From: Lithodes maja
Taxonomy: Eukaryota > Arthropoda > Malacostraca > Decapoda > Lithodidae
Reading direction: 5' to 3'
NCBI GenBank assembly: GCA_037953745.1
Contig: JBAKBP010001602.1
Coordinates: 124,001 to 188,000 of the forward strand
DNA: 64,000 bases
Positions 1-11,357 of the stretch are shown in pieces. The translations under genes were made by a program, and so were the position numbers. Each line of letters starts with the position of its first letter. Position 1 is the first letter of the stretch. The notes under the pieces are model-generated. The model saw only the letters and a list, made by a program, of their open reading frames with translations. It was not told the origin of the DNA and ran no database searches.

Positions 1-506
1 CATAGTGACTCTAGCGACATCCTAGTGATTCCTGTTAGACTCCCAGTGACTCCAAACCACTCGCGGGCGATTGGCCCTGTCTGACAAAATGTTCACCGTG
101 TTTAAAGTTCTCGCCACGAATCGGACCATTCCTAGTGACTCCCAGTTGATTCCCAGTGATCCCCAATGATTCCCCAGTGAGTCCTGGTGATTCTCGGTGA
201 TTTGAATCTGATTCGCGGACAGGTTTCAATTTCAGTTTCAGTTCTCACCAGAATCACCAGGACTCATTGGGAGTCACTGGGGGATCACTGGGAATGGTCC
301 GATTTGCGGCGAGAATCTTAAACACGGTGAATATTTTGTCGGACAGGGCCAATCGGCCGGGACTGGTTTGGAGTCAACAGGAATCACTAGGATATCGCTA
401 GAGTCACTAGGAGTCATCGATTTTCACCGCGAATAGGCCCAGGAATCCAAATTTTCAGCTACTCCTAGTGATTCTAGCTCGCATTCCTGACTGTGTGAAG
501 TACCCC
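1..506. mobile_element. Foldback, PIF/Harbinger-like TIR element (HB0), left end outside window
   Basis: A large imperfect inverted repeat folds around about position 225. The left arm and the reverse complement of the right arm share long segments, for example the stretch containing GATTGGCCCTGTC and CGGACCATTCC. The arms are degenerate arrays of a 10-11 bp motif of the type AGTGACTCCC/AGTGATTCC. The right tip reads outward as GGGGTACTTCACACAGTC and is followed by TAA (507-509), a possible 3-bp target duplication; the matching left flank lies outside the window. There is no coding potential, so it is non-autonomous. The PIF/Harbinger assignment rests on tip and TAA only. Confidence 0.6.
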
Positions 507-604
507 TAACAGGATTTTCTCTGCCCCAATTTATAAATATTTGATAAATCACAAAATAGGTCCTCTATGGCCTTGTCACATTTGTTATGGAGTGCATGCA
601 TGCT
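507..604. other. Short non-coding spacer
   Basis: AT-rich sequence between element HB0 and the 3' limit of the first LINE copy. I see no gene or repeat in it. Confidence 0.5.
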
Positions 605-1276
605 GGGTTAATTTGAAAAACTAGATGAATAGTGTAAGGTAGAGTTGTCACCTTATAAGTGGATAGGACTAGAGGTACAGTTGAGTAGATCATTAATTAA
701 TATTAGAAAGATAATTGGAGACAGGAGAGAAACCTGAGGAACACTGGAGTTGATAGGTTGAGGAAGTGAGCGATGGCCGTCCACAACTGCAGCTATGTAG
801 TGGTCTGAAAGAAAATTAGGCACATATAGAGGGATAGAAACCGAAGGAGAGTAGTTTGGAAAATACAGATTTGTACCAGACTCTAACGAAGTCTTTCGAT
901 ATGTCTAGCACAATAGAAACAGTTTCACCGAAGCTCCGAAAGGAGGATGACCAAGAGTTAGTAAAATAAGCAAGAAGATCACCAGTAGAGCGGCCCTTAA
1001 CGAAACCGTGCTGGCTATCTGAAAGTAGCTTATGAAAATATAAATGCTTAAGACATTTTGAGTTAAGAATAGTTTCAAAAACTTTAGAGATGCAAGAAAT
1101 AGGAGCAATTGGAGGTGTGGTAGAGTGGTCTTGTTACTGGACTGGTAATGCAATGGACCAGGGTTCGAATCCCGAATTGTAAATGGCAAGATATTATTGG
1201 GATGGAATTTGTGATGTATCAGTGCATTACCGCAAAGCCCATCAAAACGCCATAAAATACCCTCATTGTTCCCTGA

Positions 1277-2379
1277 TTAACCTAAGAAGTGCGCACCGTA
1301 TGTAGTGAACACCATGCCCTGGTGCGGACCTATTTCACTGTTTCCATCACTAAAATCGTTATTTTACCATAAATATAATTAATACTTATCCATATGCGCC
1401 TATTTTACGTTTAATATGAAGATATTAACATGTTACAACAAAAAAACAAGTGAAAACAGTGTTTGGCTGGTCAAAATTGCGAAATGAGAGCAAGAGTTTC
1501 ATTCATCATGTGTGAGCCAGCCTGGCCTACATCCACCCCCTCACGATGCCTGGAGAGACACTGACGTCTCTCTCCTTATCTCTCGCTCTTTCTCATGCTT
1601 GGTAACACATATGACCACGCCCTGCTAGCAACTCGCTATTGTTAGCACGAAAGTAGACCACAGAATAAGGGAATAACAAGGAAAATAGGTGATAATTGAA
1701 GGGGGGGGGGGATGAAAGGAGGGGATGTGGAGGAGTGATATGTGGCATGGCCAAGGGGCAAAACAAAAATAAAAATAAAAAGTTTCAAGTGCTACTGGGG
1801 TGTTTTAACACCTTATTAGCGGCCTAGTGGTTTATTTATATGTACCGCCCAGCGGGGTGTTTTTAGCCAAAATAGGGCTGTTTACGTGATCATTTTCATG
1901 CCTAAATAAGACCCAGAGCGTAAAACAAATATCTATCCCTGAAAGGACATAAACAGAGCTTTCCAATGACACCACAACGATCCTTTTATGATGGCTAGTT
2001 TTCTTGCAACAACCGCGCAACACGAGTGCAAAAAGCATGTAATTCGGTACTTTCCCCATACAATTCAGTATGTAGCGAGTGAGAGAGGGAGGGAGGAGGT
2101 GGGATTCGTGTCAGTAGGTTCGCCGCGGTGGTCTGGAGCAGTCATACGCTCGCTACTCTCCTGCCACCACTTGTCTCTCTCTCTCAGCAACATTACGTGC
2201 TGAAATTGCCACACGACCTATGTCGCGCGCCGCCAGATAGTCCAGATTTATTATACTCGACTTATGTTGCGTGCCGCTAGTTATGGGTTAAATGATTTTT
2301 TTTAGGCCTAGGATCATAAGAGTCTTCCCGCAGTGGCCCAGTAAAATTCATAAGAGTCTCCCTGCACTTGACGGGTTAA
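1277..2379 (-). mobile_element. TTAA-MITE family F2, copy 1, with nested F1 MITE
   Basis: TTAA stands at both ends (1277-1280 and 2376-2379), with terminal inverted repeats TTAACCTAAGAAGTGC / TTAACCCGTCAAGTGC. It is homologous in inverse orientation to the uninterrupted copy at 41772-42370. The match resumes exactly on the far side of a second MITE (1805-2291), which shows that this one was inserted into it. TTAA duplication plus terminal CCC or CCT is the pattern of piggyBac-type elements. No transposase is encoded. Confidence 0.8.
1805..2291 (+). mobile_element. TTAA-MITE family F1, copy 1, nested in F2
   Basis: A 487-bp element is bounded by TTAA (1805-1808, 2288-2291), with inverted ends TTAACACCTTATTAGCGGC and TTAACCCATAACTAGCGGC (15 of 19 positions match). 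It is homologous over its whole length to 11358-11842, which is nearly the same length. Reading frames inside it are not conserved between the copies and are not genes. Confidence 0.8.
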
Positions 2380-4169
2380 ATAGCAATGTATGAATATTCC
2401 CATATTCAAAGTATATGCTACAAGGGGGTAATGCCTAGTGAGTTAATTGCTCAATAGAAGGTGTTCTGAAAGGGAGGTCCCGAATCTAGGGAGTGAGACA
2501 GGGAAGCACAGAGATGAAGCAGCTTCAGAGATGGGGCTGCTTTGTGCTGTGAGTGGATGTTTCACATTCTGACTCCCTAGATGGGAGCGAGACCTCACGG
2601 GCTTCACCGTGTTCAGTGGTAGAATGTACATATTCTCAGCCTATGCCAGAGAGGGAGTAGTTGGAATATTAAAAAAAAAAAAAAAAAATTGGAGGACTGG
2701 GAGTGGTCACCCTTCTTTGGGACAGATTGAATAAGAGCAAACTTCCTTCAAGAAGGAAAGATGTCAGAGGAAAGGCAGAGACGAAAGAGTTTGCCTAAGT
2801 AGGGAGTCAGCTCAGAAGAATGTTTTTTTTTAGTACAACAGGAGGAACACCATCCGGTCTGTACACCTTCTTAGTATTAAGCCCAGAAACGGCAGAAAAT
2901 ACATCCTTATAAGAGATTATCATCTTAGGCATGAGTAAGTGAAAGGGAGGAGATGCTCCGGAATCATCCAAGAAAGAGTTTTTAGCAAAAGTTTGAGCGA
3001 AGAGTTCAGCTTTGTCAGAGGAAGATGTGATGGTGGTACCGTTAGAGTGGAAAAGAGGAGGGAAAGACAAGGAAGTGAAATTGTTGAAGATGTTTTTGGC
3101 TAGATGCCAAAAAGCTTGTGAAGAGCTAGATTTGGAAAGTTCAGAGCATTTGTTATTGATGACAGAGTTTTTGGCGAGTCGAAGGACAGATTTCGCTTGA
3201 TTCCATGCAGAGACATATAAAGTACGGGACTATGGAGTTTGAAGGCGACAGTACTGCTTGAATGCTTCCTGCTTATTGCGGACACCAGCAGAACAAGCAT
3301 GAGTAAATCAAAGGTTTTTGTGAGTTAGTTTGAGAGAAAGAAAATGGGATGTATGCTTCCATGCCCGAAAGGATTACTTCAGCAATATGCTTGGCACTCT
3401 CTGAGGGTCCCTGGCCAAAGAAGCAAAAATCATTTTATGGGAAATCAAAGAAGTACTGCTGAAGAGGCTCCCAGTCGGCAGCACCAAAATGCCACAAGAG
3501 CCGCCAGCTGGAGGGGTCAGAAGGCCATACTGGAGAGACAGGACAGGTGACAGATATAAGGTTATGATCGGAGGAGCACAAGGGAAGGAGAAGATTTGCA
3601 GTGTAAGCAGAAGGATTAGTGTTTAGAAATAATTTGAGAATGTTGGGCCGGTCTCCAGGGCGGTCCGGGATACGGGTGGGGTGCTGAACTAACTGCTGTA
3701 GGCTTGTTCAGCAGGTTGGTCAGTGAAATGAGAGAAGAGCCATTGGTGGTGGTGAACATTGAAATCTCCTAAGATGGAGATTTCGGAGAAGGGAGAGATG
3801 GATAAAATGTGTTCCACTTTAGAAGTAAGATAGTCAGCACAGATATATTTAGTGAGAGAGTGACAAGATAGCTTAAACCAGAAAGTTGAGAATTCAGAAG
3901 AGTCAAAGTTAGGAACACGGGAGCAAGAAAGATTGTTGCGTACATACACACAACATCCACCTTTGGCTTTGAATTGAGGATAGAGATAGTAGGAGGATAC
4001 AGAGTAGGGCTTGCTGTCTGTTGCCTTAGATAACTGTGTTTCGGTGAGAAAAAGTAAGTCAGGTTTGGTAAAAGAGAGATCGTGTTCCACAGAGAGGAAG
4101 TTAGAGGAAAGGCCGCATATGTTGCAGAAATCGATAGATAGAGCACTAGATAGTGGACCAGGGCATTTT

Positions 4170-4171
<2 letters not shown>

Positions 4172-4207
<36 letters not shown>

Positions 4208-4225
4208 CAGTATATATATATAATT
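4172..4225. repeat. (TA)n microsatellite
   Basis: Runs of TA dinucleotides with a few interruptions, directly beyond the 5' limit of LINE copy A1. Confidence 0.95.
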
Positions 4226-5194
4226 ATATATAGTATATGCTCTTTGATGTACACTTCCTTGACGAGGCTGAACAATCCTATTGTCTGTCAATATATACCT
4301 GTAGCCTACTTTCCTGGATTCAACCATGCTATAATAGGATGGGTTAATTATCCCATCTTCACACATACACAAGTCGGTGCCCGAGTCCAGCATGAGTGAT
4401 GAAATTTCGATATTCGGCAATGACTCTGGTATACTCTTCGTGACTCGTGTTACACTCGTGTGAGTACTGTTGGTATCGGGGTGTGTCCTGGGTACTCGTG
4501 ACGTGGCCTACAAATGTCAAACCTGCATGAAATTTCGCGTCCCCGTCACGAGTCTGAAGGACATACGTGTAGACATGTGTTAACTTACTCTTTGTGACTT
4601 GTGTTGACTCTTGTTGAACTCTGCATAACTCTTCGTGACTCTTGCTTGTGACCCAACTTCTTCAAAATATAATATTAAACCATATTTAACCATATGTAAA
4701 CATCGAAATTGCAAAGACCCATTAGAAAACAGATCGAAAACATCGTAACTTCGGTGACCCTTTAGAAAACAGACCTCTAGTGTTATTTGTGTACATTTCC
4801 TATTATAATTTTCCCTGTCATCTGCTTTCTCTCTCTATTACTTATATTTCTATCTACCGTATTCATTTCCATCTGTATCTAGCTATCTCCCTTATTTATC
4901 AGCTTTTATATTAACACATTTTGTTATTTGGTCTCTATAGAATCTGTGAATAATTTCTGGTTTGATGGGTTAAGTAAACTAATTATACCACTAACACATA
5001 TTGAGCAAAATGACACTAGTCGATTACAAAAATGTAAAACATTATGTTCCCGATTCTTCAGTGAGAAGTGAAAGCGATCGATAACGTGAGCACAAATAAG
5101 CTTGCTCTGAAACAGAGACTTAGCTTTCAGAAAGATAAATTGTCAATAGCCTAGATCAGCTTGAAAAAAGATGGGGATTTGTTTTTATTATACT

Positions 5195-5664
5195 AGAAAG
5201 GGTACCCGGCATTGCCCGGGTACTACCACCACTATTACTATCATAATCACCATCATCAATCACTACTACCACAATCATCACAATACTGCTACTACCATAA
5301 ATCACCGGCCTCGACCTCCCTGTGCCTCATTAAACGGCGACCTCGATTTCGGGCGCTAAATGACCTCCGATTTTGGATCTGACCTCATCCGTACCCCCAT
5401 TTTGGGGGGCTGCGAACAACTTTCGTTCCATACACCTTGTCGATCGGAGGCCTCCTTCTGCCCCAAACGGCCATTTTTTCATTTTTGTTTTTTTTCAATT
5501 TCGTCCTCGAAACGACCTCCGATCGTGGCCTCGCCCCCTCTATGACCTGACCCAGGTCAATTGACATCCACATGCAAAGTTTCAGTTCCTCAGGTCCAAA
5601 ACTGCGGCCGCCTATTAAGAACACACAGACAGACAGACACACGAACTGATTTAATAATATAGAT
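5195..5664. repeat. Dispersed repeat of unknown class with GC hairpin and (GACA)n tract
   Basis: It starts near a hairpin-forming GGTACCCGG-CATTG-CCCGGGTACT (about 5201-5225) and ends after a GACAGACAGACA tract and a TTAATAATATAGATT tail. The shape suggests a short retroposed element, but I cannot assign a family. Frames inside it do not look like genes. Confidence 0.45.
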
Positions 5665-6200
5665 TCTTTTGTCATAATAATTATTATTAATGTAATGGTA
5701 GGCAATTATTTGTTTTCATTTCCACTGCATTAGAAACTAAACCATTATTAAAATGACATCAAACAACATATAACTATGTCCATTAATAAGGGAGATAATT
5801 AGATAATGAAGATATAGTTCGAAAGGTCGTTAGTTCCAAGTGAGCGTTAAATGTGCGAATTATGAAATAAGCCTATACATTCTGAAAATATAAGGTGTCG
5901 CAATCATACGTTCAGCCTTACATAAATGATAGGAGGAATGTTTATAATTATTTGCTTTTGTGTTCATAATAATCAATAATGTAATGGTATGATGGTATTT
6001 GTGTCCATTGTATAGCATTAGAAACTAAATATTGATAAAGAAAACATGAAACAAGAAATAATTTTGTTCATTAATAAGGAAGATAATTAGATACAGAAGA
6101 TACATACAGTAGATTGATAGAGGGGAAGAGGTCATTCGGTCTAAGCAAGCGATAATGTGTGAGACAATTTATGAAAATGCTATCACTATTTCTTTTCTTT
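5665..6200 (+). repeat. Two diverged tandem copies of a ~280-bp unit
   Basis: About 5665-5940 and 5945-6200 share blocks in the same order: TAATGTAATGGTA, GCATTAGAAACTAAA, CATTAATAAGG, GATAATTAGATA, then a GTCTAAGC/GTTCCAAG-like block. It is AT-rich and non-coding. Confidence 0.55.
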
Positions 6201-6269
6201 ATATATTTGTTCTATATATTTGTACTATATATTTTTTGCTATTATATATCTGTCTATTTTACTGTCCTA

Positions 6270-6470
6270 CTTTTCCTTCTGGGAACGGTAGGCTAGGAAT
6301 CCTCCTCCCCTTGTTAATTTCATCTACTAGACGAGACTGAGAAAGGGCTGAGGGAACACGGAAGTGGTACCAAACTATACAAATTGGAACTTTAAATGTT
6401 GTTTCTGTTCGGTCTGTTTCGAGTCGGCCACCCCCAGCTACGGGGTGTGCATGAGTATATACATACATAC
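6270..6470 (-). mobile_element. 3'-UTR fragment of the LINE-A family
   Basis: The reverse complement matches the 3' untranslated part of LINE copy A3 (about 43650-43800), including the GGGTGGCCGA block and the AAACATTTAAAGTTCC block. It runs into a short CATA tract. Confidence 0.6.
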
Positions 6471-6852
6471 ACACATACATACATACATACATACCGGTAC
6501 ATTGTCCGATGACACCCCAGATGACGGCACTCTTCATGACTCTTGTTACACTCTTGTTGACTCTTGTTACACTCTTACCGACGCTTTGCTTTCGTACCCT
6601 GGAATTTGACCGTTATTATTCAAATTTCCTCAACTCGTGTTGGATTCGTGTTACATTCTTTGTGACTCTTGTTGACTCTCTGTGACTTGTACTGACTCTT
6701 GGGTGAACACGTATCGACTCTTGTTGACTCTTGGTGAATTGGGAACAGTGACCTACTCGGTCTGGTTCTTGCCAGAGTCACAAAGAGTGTTACCCATCGT
6801 TCACTCGTGCTGAACTCGGGCACTGACTCGTGTATGTGTGAAGATGGTTTTA

Positions 6853-7405
6853 CTGTAGCGGATCAGGCTAAGAGTGTTTAGCTCACCAACCTCCTAAGCC
6901 AGCGTGCAAAGCTCCATTACAAGCCTTTAATCTGCAGACACACTTGCCAGATGTTACCAGATTCACAAATTATTGTAATACAATATGAAGAAGCATAGGA
7001 AGGGTTGTCATTTTCTAAATTCTTAGTCGATTTTACTTGAAGCTAACAAAGTCTTATGCCGAGCCGTTTTATTCTTATAAATCATTCATTATATATATAA
7101 TAAGCTGATAAATATTTTAGCTCACTATTTAATTATATTAATAATAAGAGAGCAGGACAAATTTCGGAGTTGTCCAATAAATCCACTACGAAACGGTAAA
7201 TATAGGTTTCATAATGTAAATAATATATAATATACATTGCCTTGTATGTTAACTGTTTATTACAAATAGTGGTATCGAATTTAAAAAAAAAAAAAATCTC
7301 TGAACAGGGCTACCGGATTTGTGAATTAGCTCATGTTTTATAGTGGCTGTTGATTGGCTAATGGCTAGGTATATGATTATTATATCAAGATATCTTCATT
7401 ATTCC

Positions 7406-7463
<58 letters not shown>

Positions 7464-8207
7464 TAAATCCTGCAATTACAAGGAATTTTAAAAATTAAGG
7501 GATGTTCTAGAGCGATGTCCGAAACCCAGTGATATGGAATATATCACATGAAATACACTATTGATGTAGATATGATAAAGTTAACACAGAAAACAAAACT
7601 AATCATAAAAAAACTAAGCAAAAAAGGAGACTGATTATGTAGACGGCTATACCCTGTTCCAAATACGAAGGTCAACACTCTGAAGCATAAACCTCTATAA
7701 CTCACAAAACTCTAGAGTAATCAAGCTAATATTGCTACCATTTGGGAAGGTTCAATCAGGGAATAGGTGTGGAAAATGCCAGTCCATTTGCTCATAGCCC
7801 TTGTTGAGTTAATTAGGGTAGGGTTCACGATTTCCGACCTACATACTTGGAACTGGGTATTTTGTTTTCTGTTGTTCTATGTGGATGAGGGAGACAAAAG
7901 GCAAAACTGACTGTGACGAGTGCCTCCCCCAGAGTTGAAAGAGTGACAGGGACAAAATCAAGGAATGTTTAAGCCCAAATGCCTGGACACACGGAGTTTG
8001 AAGCAATTTAAGTCATAGGCTGAGGGAAAGATGAATTCAGGGAGAGAGTTCCAGTGCTCAGCTGTTGAATAGAAAATTGGGAATATGGTTTCACTCTTGG
8101 GTTGGAGAGTTACACAGGGTATAGGTGCTCTAGCCTACCATCCAATGAGGTGCCCACTTACTCACACCATAGTGACTGACACTGGTGTTGGGAAGTCCCT
8201 GCAAGTG
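6853..8207. other. AT-rich stretch without genes
   Basis: No coding region is recognisable. It contains a long (TA)n tract and a degenerate piece around 7850-8110 resembling the 3' region of LINE A on the minus strand (poorly preserved). Confidence 0.5.
7412..7460. repeat. (TA)n microsatellite
   Basis: About 25 uninterrupted TA dinucleotides. Confidence 0.95.
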
Positions 8208-8424
8208 TTAACCCATTCAGTACCGGTCATGACATTTCCATTATATTCTGGTAGTTATTTGACGATCTTATTCAGCTTAAGAAGGACGTCTATCAATTAA
8301 AAAGGCTACAGACAATCTCAATTGATCCTTTTTGTTGCCCTATATCTTTACTAAGCTTTATACAATCGTCTATATATAGCTGAAATAAAATACAAAAAAG
8401 CGTCGCAGGTACAGAAGGGGTTAT
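8208..8424. mobile_element. TTAA-MITE family F4, copy 1
   Basis: It begins TTAACCCATTCAGTACCGG and ends with the inverted counterpart (ACAGAAGGGGTTA). The right TTAA has decayed to TTAT. Inside each end is the family signature TATTCTGGTAGTTATTTGACGA and its inverted version. Related copies lie at 10031, 11177, 18538, 43824, 44496 and 51776. Confidence 0.65.
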
Positions 8425-8689
8425 GAATATCTATTTTTATCAACTTCACTCCAACACCAAACACCTCCAATGAAATAATTAACCCACTGAGCCCCAGCTA
8501 GTTTATAATAAATGTACCACCAGGGACCAGCAGGATTTGATTTTTTTTGTTTTCCAGAAACAATAGCGAATGGGATAGGAATGAAGGAAAAACCACAAAC
8601 AAACGATCATAAAGGTCAAAAATTGGTCCTACGGAGCCCCCGAAAGTCGATTTTATAAGAGTAAAAAATTGAAGGCAAATACACCCAAA

Positions 8690-8691
<2 letters not shown>

Positions 8692-8720
<29 letters not shown>

Positions 8721-9285
8721 ACAATGAACGGAGGAAGGAAAAACACAGATAAAACAAAAAGGTCCATGTGCCTAAAGGCATCCTCCATTCATAAAATGTT
8801 TGTAACAACTGGATTTAAACATTTGCAGATTGTAAGTTTGTGGAAAGCAATTCGAGGGAAGTGAATTCCAAAGAGTAGTAGCTCTGGGGATAAATGAATT
8901 CTGATAAGCAGAAGTTCTGCATTGTGGAGGAGAAAGTGTAAATTCATGGGCGCTCTCAGCTGCCCTAGTTCTACGCGGAAAGATGTGGAGAGGCGGCACA
9001 ATTGAAGCAAGTTCCTCGGAACAATTGCTGTGAAAATATCTGTAGAATAATGCAAGGGATGCAACGTTTCTTCGTATGGATAATGTAGGAAGGTCCTGTG
9101 TGATTGCAGGGTTATTGATTAATCTAATAGCTTTATTTTGAATTTTGTCCAACTGCCTCAATGCAACCACTCCACTTCCACCCCACAGAGGTGAACAGTA
9201 ATCCATCTGAGAACGCACATGACTTTTATATATCACGGCCAACTGCTCGTCAGTGAAGAATTCTCGAACTCTGTACAGGAGTCGT
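8692..9285 (-). pseudogene. LINE-B copy B1, C-terminal RT fragment with poly(A) tail
   Basis: This is a minus-strand, 5'-truncated non-LTR retrotransposon. The 23-base T-run at 8692-8714 is its poly(A) tail on the opposite strand. About 165 codons of the region downstream of the RT catalytic core remain open (LYRVREFFTDEQLAVIYK, DYCSPLWGGSGVVALRQLDK, SIRRNVASLALFYRYF), ending MNGGCL just before the 3' UTR. It closely matches the broken copy at 52255-53847, where this region is damaged. The core catalytic domain is absent, so it is a dead-on-arrival insertion. Confidence 0.85.
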
Positions 9286-9523
9286 TTTGCGTACCGGGTT
9301 TTGCGCGCTCGCGCGCATGCGGTTAGACTTTGAGAGTTTTCAACCATTGGCATGGTTGCGTGGGATACTTACACAGTTCCCATACAAATCTGAGCCCTCT
9401 AGATGCCATAGGACCCGAGTAATTGGGACCGGAGTAACCTGGACGCAACGTGCGAGTCGCTGGGGTTTAGCGTTACATACATTGCGGACGCAAACGCTAC
9501 GTTGCTGGGGCTCAGTCGGTTAA

Positions 9524-10780
9524 AAGCATGTGATCCGCCGGGATTCGAACCTGAGTAACCACACGCATATTTGTAAACACACTAACCATGACACTATTAA
9601 GACGGTTAAAGGTTTATGCATAAGCCTACGACTTATTATCCATTCTCGAATACTGGTTATTAATCTAATCATGTACATATTTTCAACTGCACTATGTTAG
9701 CCTAATGGTTAAGTGAGAGGAAAGGGTATTCATGGGGCACAGATCTTATAGACCGACCTCGCTATGAAATATCCCTGAACCTAATGATAATCTATTTTTA
9801 TCAACTTCACTCCAACACCAAACACCCCCAATAAAATTAATGAAAGCATGTGATCCGCCGGGATTCGAACCTGGGTTGCCACACACAGGTAATGCAGGAC
9901 CTGGAATTGGGTAAGGCATGTGAGATATGAGCAGAAGTTCAGTCTATACATTTCGCATACATGTGGGCTTCATCATTTCTATTTATACATTTGTGTTGTA
10001 TATATTTCTCGCTGTATGAATCCTTGGTTATTAACACCTGTTATACCGCAGTCGGCTTTTTATTATATTCTAGCTATATTTAGACTATTCTGTGCGATCT
10101 GTGGTAGTAAAATAAAATATTAAGTGAGGTAGGTCGACGCCTGTTGATTGTTGGACGCCCATGTGTAAACTGAGTAAAATCACCTAACAGTAGCCATAGT
10201 ACAAATAAAAGTACGTCACCGGTACTGAGGGGGTTAATGTGTTATATGTGATATTTTATAGCTCTCAGGGTTCGCCTATCACTTTATATAATTACCTTAG
10301 CATTAAATGTACTTACAATTTTAGAGTGTCAATGATAAATATGGAATAATGAATATATCTCAACTTGATTAACACACACGTATCATCTACCATTCCGCAT
10401 CTTTAATATCAACACTCTAGTCTCCTGTGAAAAATAAAAATGTGTTTAATAATATATATATATCCATTACAATGTTACATGTATCTGATATACATAATAC
10501 TGTAGGAAATAATCATCTAATAATCATGCTCGATATTGATAACAAAAGAGTTTAAGTAATTATTAGCAATGTTCATATCATATTATTCTTTATAACAAAC
10601 TGAATTAATTAATTTCGCTCCCAACACCAAACACCCTCGAATAAAAAAATATAAGTAATGAATTTCACTCCCCACAGCAAATATCTCCCAATGAGTAGAT
10701 TCATTAATTTCGTTCCCAACACCAAACACCCTCCAATGAAATTAATGAAAGCATGTGATCCTCCCGGGATTCGAACCATG
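9524..10780 (-). repeat. Cluster of tRNA-like SINE fragments (S2)
   Basis: Three pieces at about 9526-9560, 9840-9885 and 10742-10770 carry GGGATTCGAACC, the reverse complement of a pol III B box, next to GCATGTGATCC. Two of them, and extra pieces at 10613-10680 and 8441-8482, also have the block AACACCAAACACCYYCMATRAAATTAATGA. This looks like repeated, truncated minus-strand insertions of one SINE, or an S2 piece amplified locally. F4-2 lies between them. Confidence 0.55.
10031..10237. mobile_element. TTAA-MITE family F4, copy 2
   Basis: Intact TTAA stands at both ends (10031-10034, 10234-10237). The inverted ends contain the ACCGG/TACCGCAG box and the ATATTCTAGCTATATTTAGAC block. It is 207 bp long with no coding potential. 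Confidence 0.7.
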
Positions 10781-10826
10781 TATGTATGTATGTATGTATG
10801 TATATACTCAGTCCCAATCCCCACTT

Positions 10827-11176
10827 TTCTTTTCTTTTCTTTTTTTTTTTTTCTTTTTTTTTTGGGGGGGGGGACTCAAGACAGAACCCGAATAGGGACA
10901 ACACGACAGAAAACAATGAACACACAAAAACAAAATACAAAATTCACACACATCTAGGTCTTTAGAGAGAAGACCCAAAGACCAGGTTCACCAAGGTCCC
11001 TCCAGCACTCCCCCGGCCCCCGACCACATACAGAACTTAAACACTCTAACCATTACACCATGAAGGCAAAGAGTCTCCAAATATCTGGGTAGTTTAGTTC
11101 TGGTTGAAGGTTCTAATTGGCTTAACAACCAGTAAGAGAAGCTCAACAAACAAATGTCCCTAATTTCCTATCAGCA
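10827..11176. other. Pyrimidine tract and non-coding DNA with a tRNA-like piece
   Basis: A CTTTT/T-rich run followed by a G-run (about 10827-10874), then sequence ending near AACCATTACACCATG (11049-11063), which resembles an inverted tRNA A-box region. It is possibly another minus-strand SINE. There is no gene. Confidence 0.4.
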
Positions 11177-11357
11177 CTAACCCTTTCTTTATCGGTGATG
11201 TCTAGTTCATTTTAGTCTAGCTATATTTGGACGATTTTATGCAACTTTTAAAGGATCTGTAGTAGTAAAAAAGATTAATTAAGATCGTTCTAAGCCTGTT
11301 GATTGTTTGAGGCCCGTTTAAACTTAATAACAAAATCTAAAAGTATCCAGCATAAAC
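11177..11357. mobile_element. TTAA-MITE family F4, copy 3, cut by F1
   Basis: It starts CTAACCCTTTCTTTATCGGTGATGTC and keeps the family blocks TCTAGCTATATTTGGACGATTTT and GGATCTGTAGTAGTAAAA. It is interrupted at a TTAA by the F1 copy that follows. A piece with the same AAAAGTATCCAG block reappears at about 12213-12255, beyond the intervening MITEs. Confidence 0.55.

Larger units (their letters stand above)
1116..2686 (+). mobile_element. tRNA-derived SINE (S1) inserted in LINE A1, itself split by MITEs
   Basis: The insert begins just after the left AATTGGAGG (1107-1115) and ends in an A-run (2671-2686) followed by the same AATTGGAGG (2687-2695). That is a clear 9-bp target duplication plus poly(A) tail, the hallmark of LINE-mediated retroposition. 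The head has pol III promoter-like boxes: TAGAGTGGTCT, and GGTTCGAATCC near 1161-1172. Removing the nested MITEs (1277-2379) leaves roughly 470 bp, long for a SINE. The 3' half (2380-2670) matches no other feature of the window. Confidence 0.75.
605..4170 (-). pseudogene. Jockey-like LINE copy A1 (endonuclease-reverse transcriptase), broken and interrupted
   Basis: A non-LTR retrotransposon ORF2 reads right to left. At 3689-4170 is the end of an APE-type endonuclease, with the LTET and ILGDFNVHHHQW motifs. A linker and the start of the reverse transcriptase (KKVYRPDGVPPVVLKK) follow at about 2800-3690, and more RT at about 605-1106, with a YADD-equivalent so altered that the aspartates are gone. 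Stops and frameshifts are scattered throughout. A 1.57-kb insertion (1116-2686) splits the RT and is flanked by a 9-bp target duplication. The same family recurs at 28345-30829 and 40605-43820, which fixes reading frame and gaps. The 3' tail is missing. It cannot encode a working protein. Jockey/I/CR1 superfamily placement is by motif, not phylogeny. Confidence 0.85.
4351..6849. mobile_element. PIF/Harbinger-like composite TIR element HB2
   Basis: The ends are long inverted repeats: the left 4353-4400 matches the reverse complement of 6800-6847 with few differences (CCATCTTCACACATACAC, then GTGCCCGAGT). TTA occurs immediately outside each end (4348-4350 and 6850-6852), a 3-bp duplication typical of PIF/Harbinger. 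Subterminal arms (4400-4640 and 6520-6790) are degenerate arrays of about 10-11 bp motifs such as GACTCTTGTT/ACTCGTGTTAC. The centre holds unrelated repeats (5195-5664, 5665-6200, 6270-6470). No transposase is present. Confidence 0.65.

Noticed and set aside
1832..2203. Open frames on both strands around 1.8-2.2 kb
   Set aside because: They lie wholly inside MITE F1; the second copy at 11358-11842 does not keep them open.
4230..4420. Minus-strand frame with LDSGTD, resembling an aspartic protease active site
   Set aside because: The motif lies exactly in the inverted terminus of HB2 and its mirror copy at 6800-6847 is not coding; no other protease features flank it.
10658..10957. Overlapping open frames on both strands around 10.6-10.9 kb
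   Set aside because: They are built from SINE scraps, GTAT repeats and a pyrimidine tract; no protein feature is visible.
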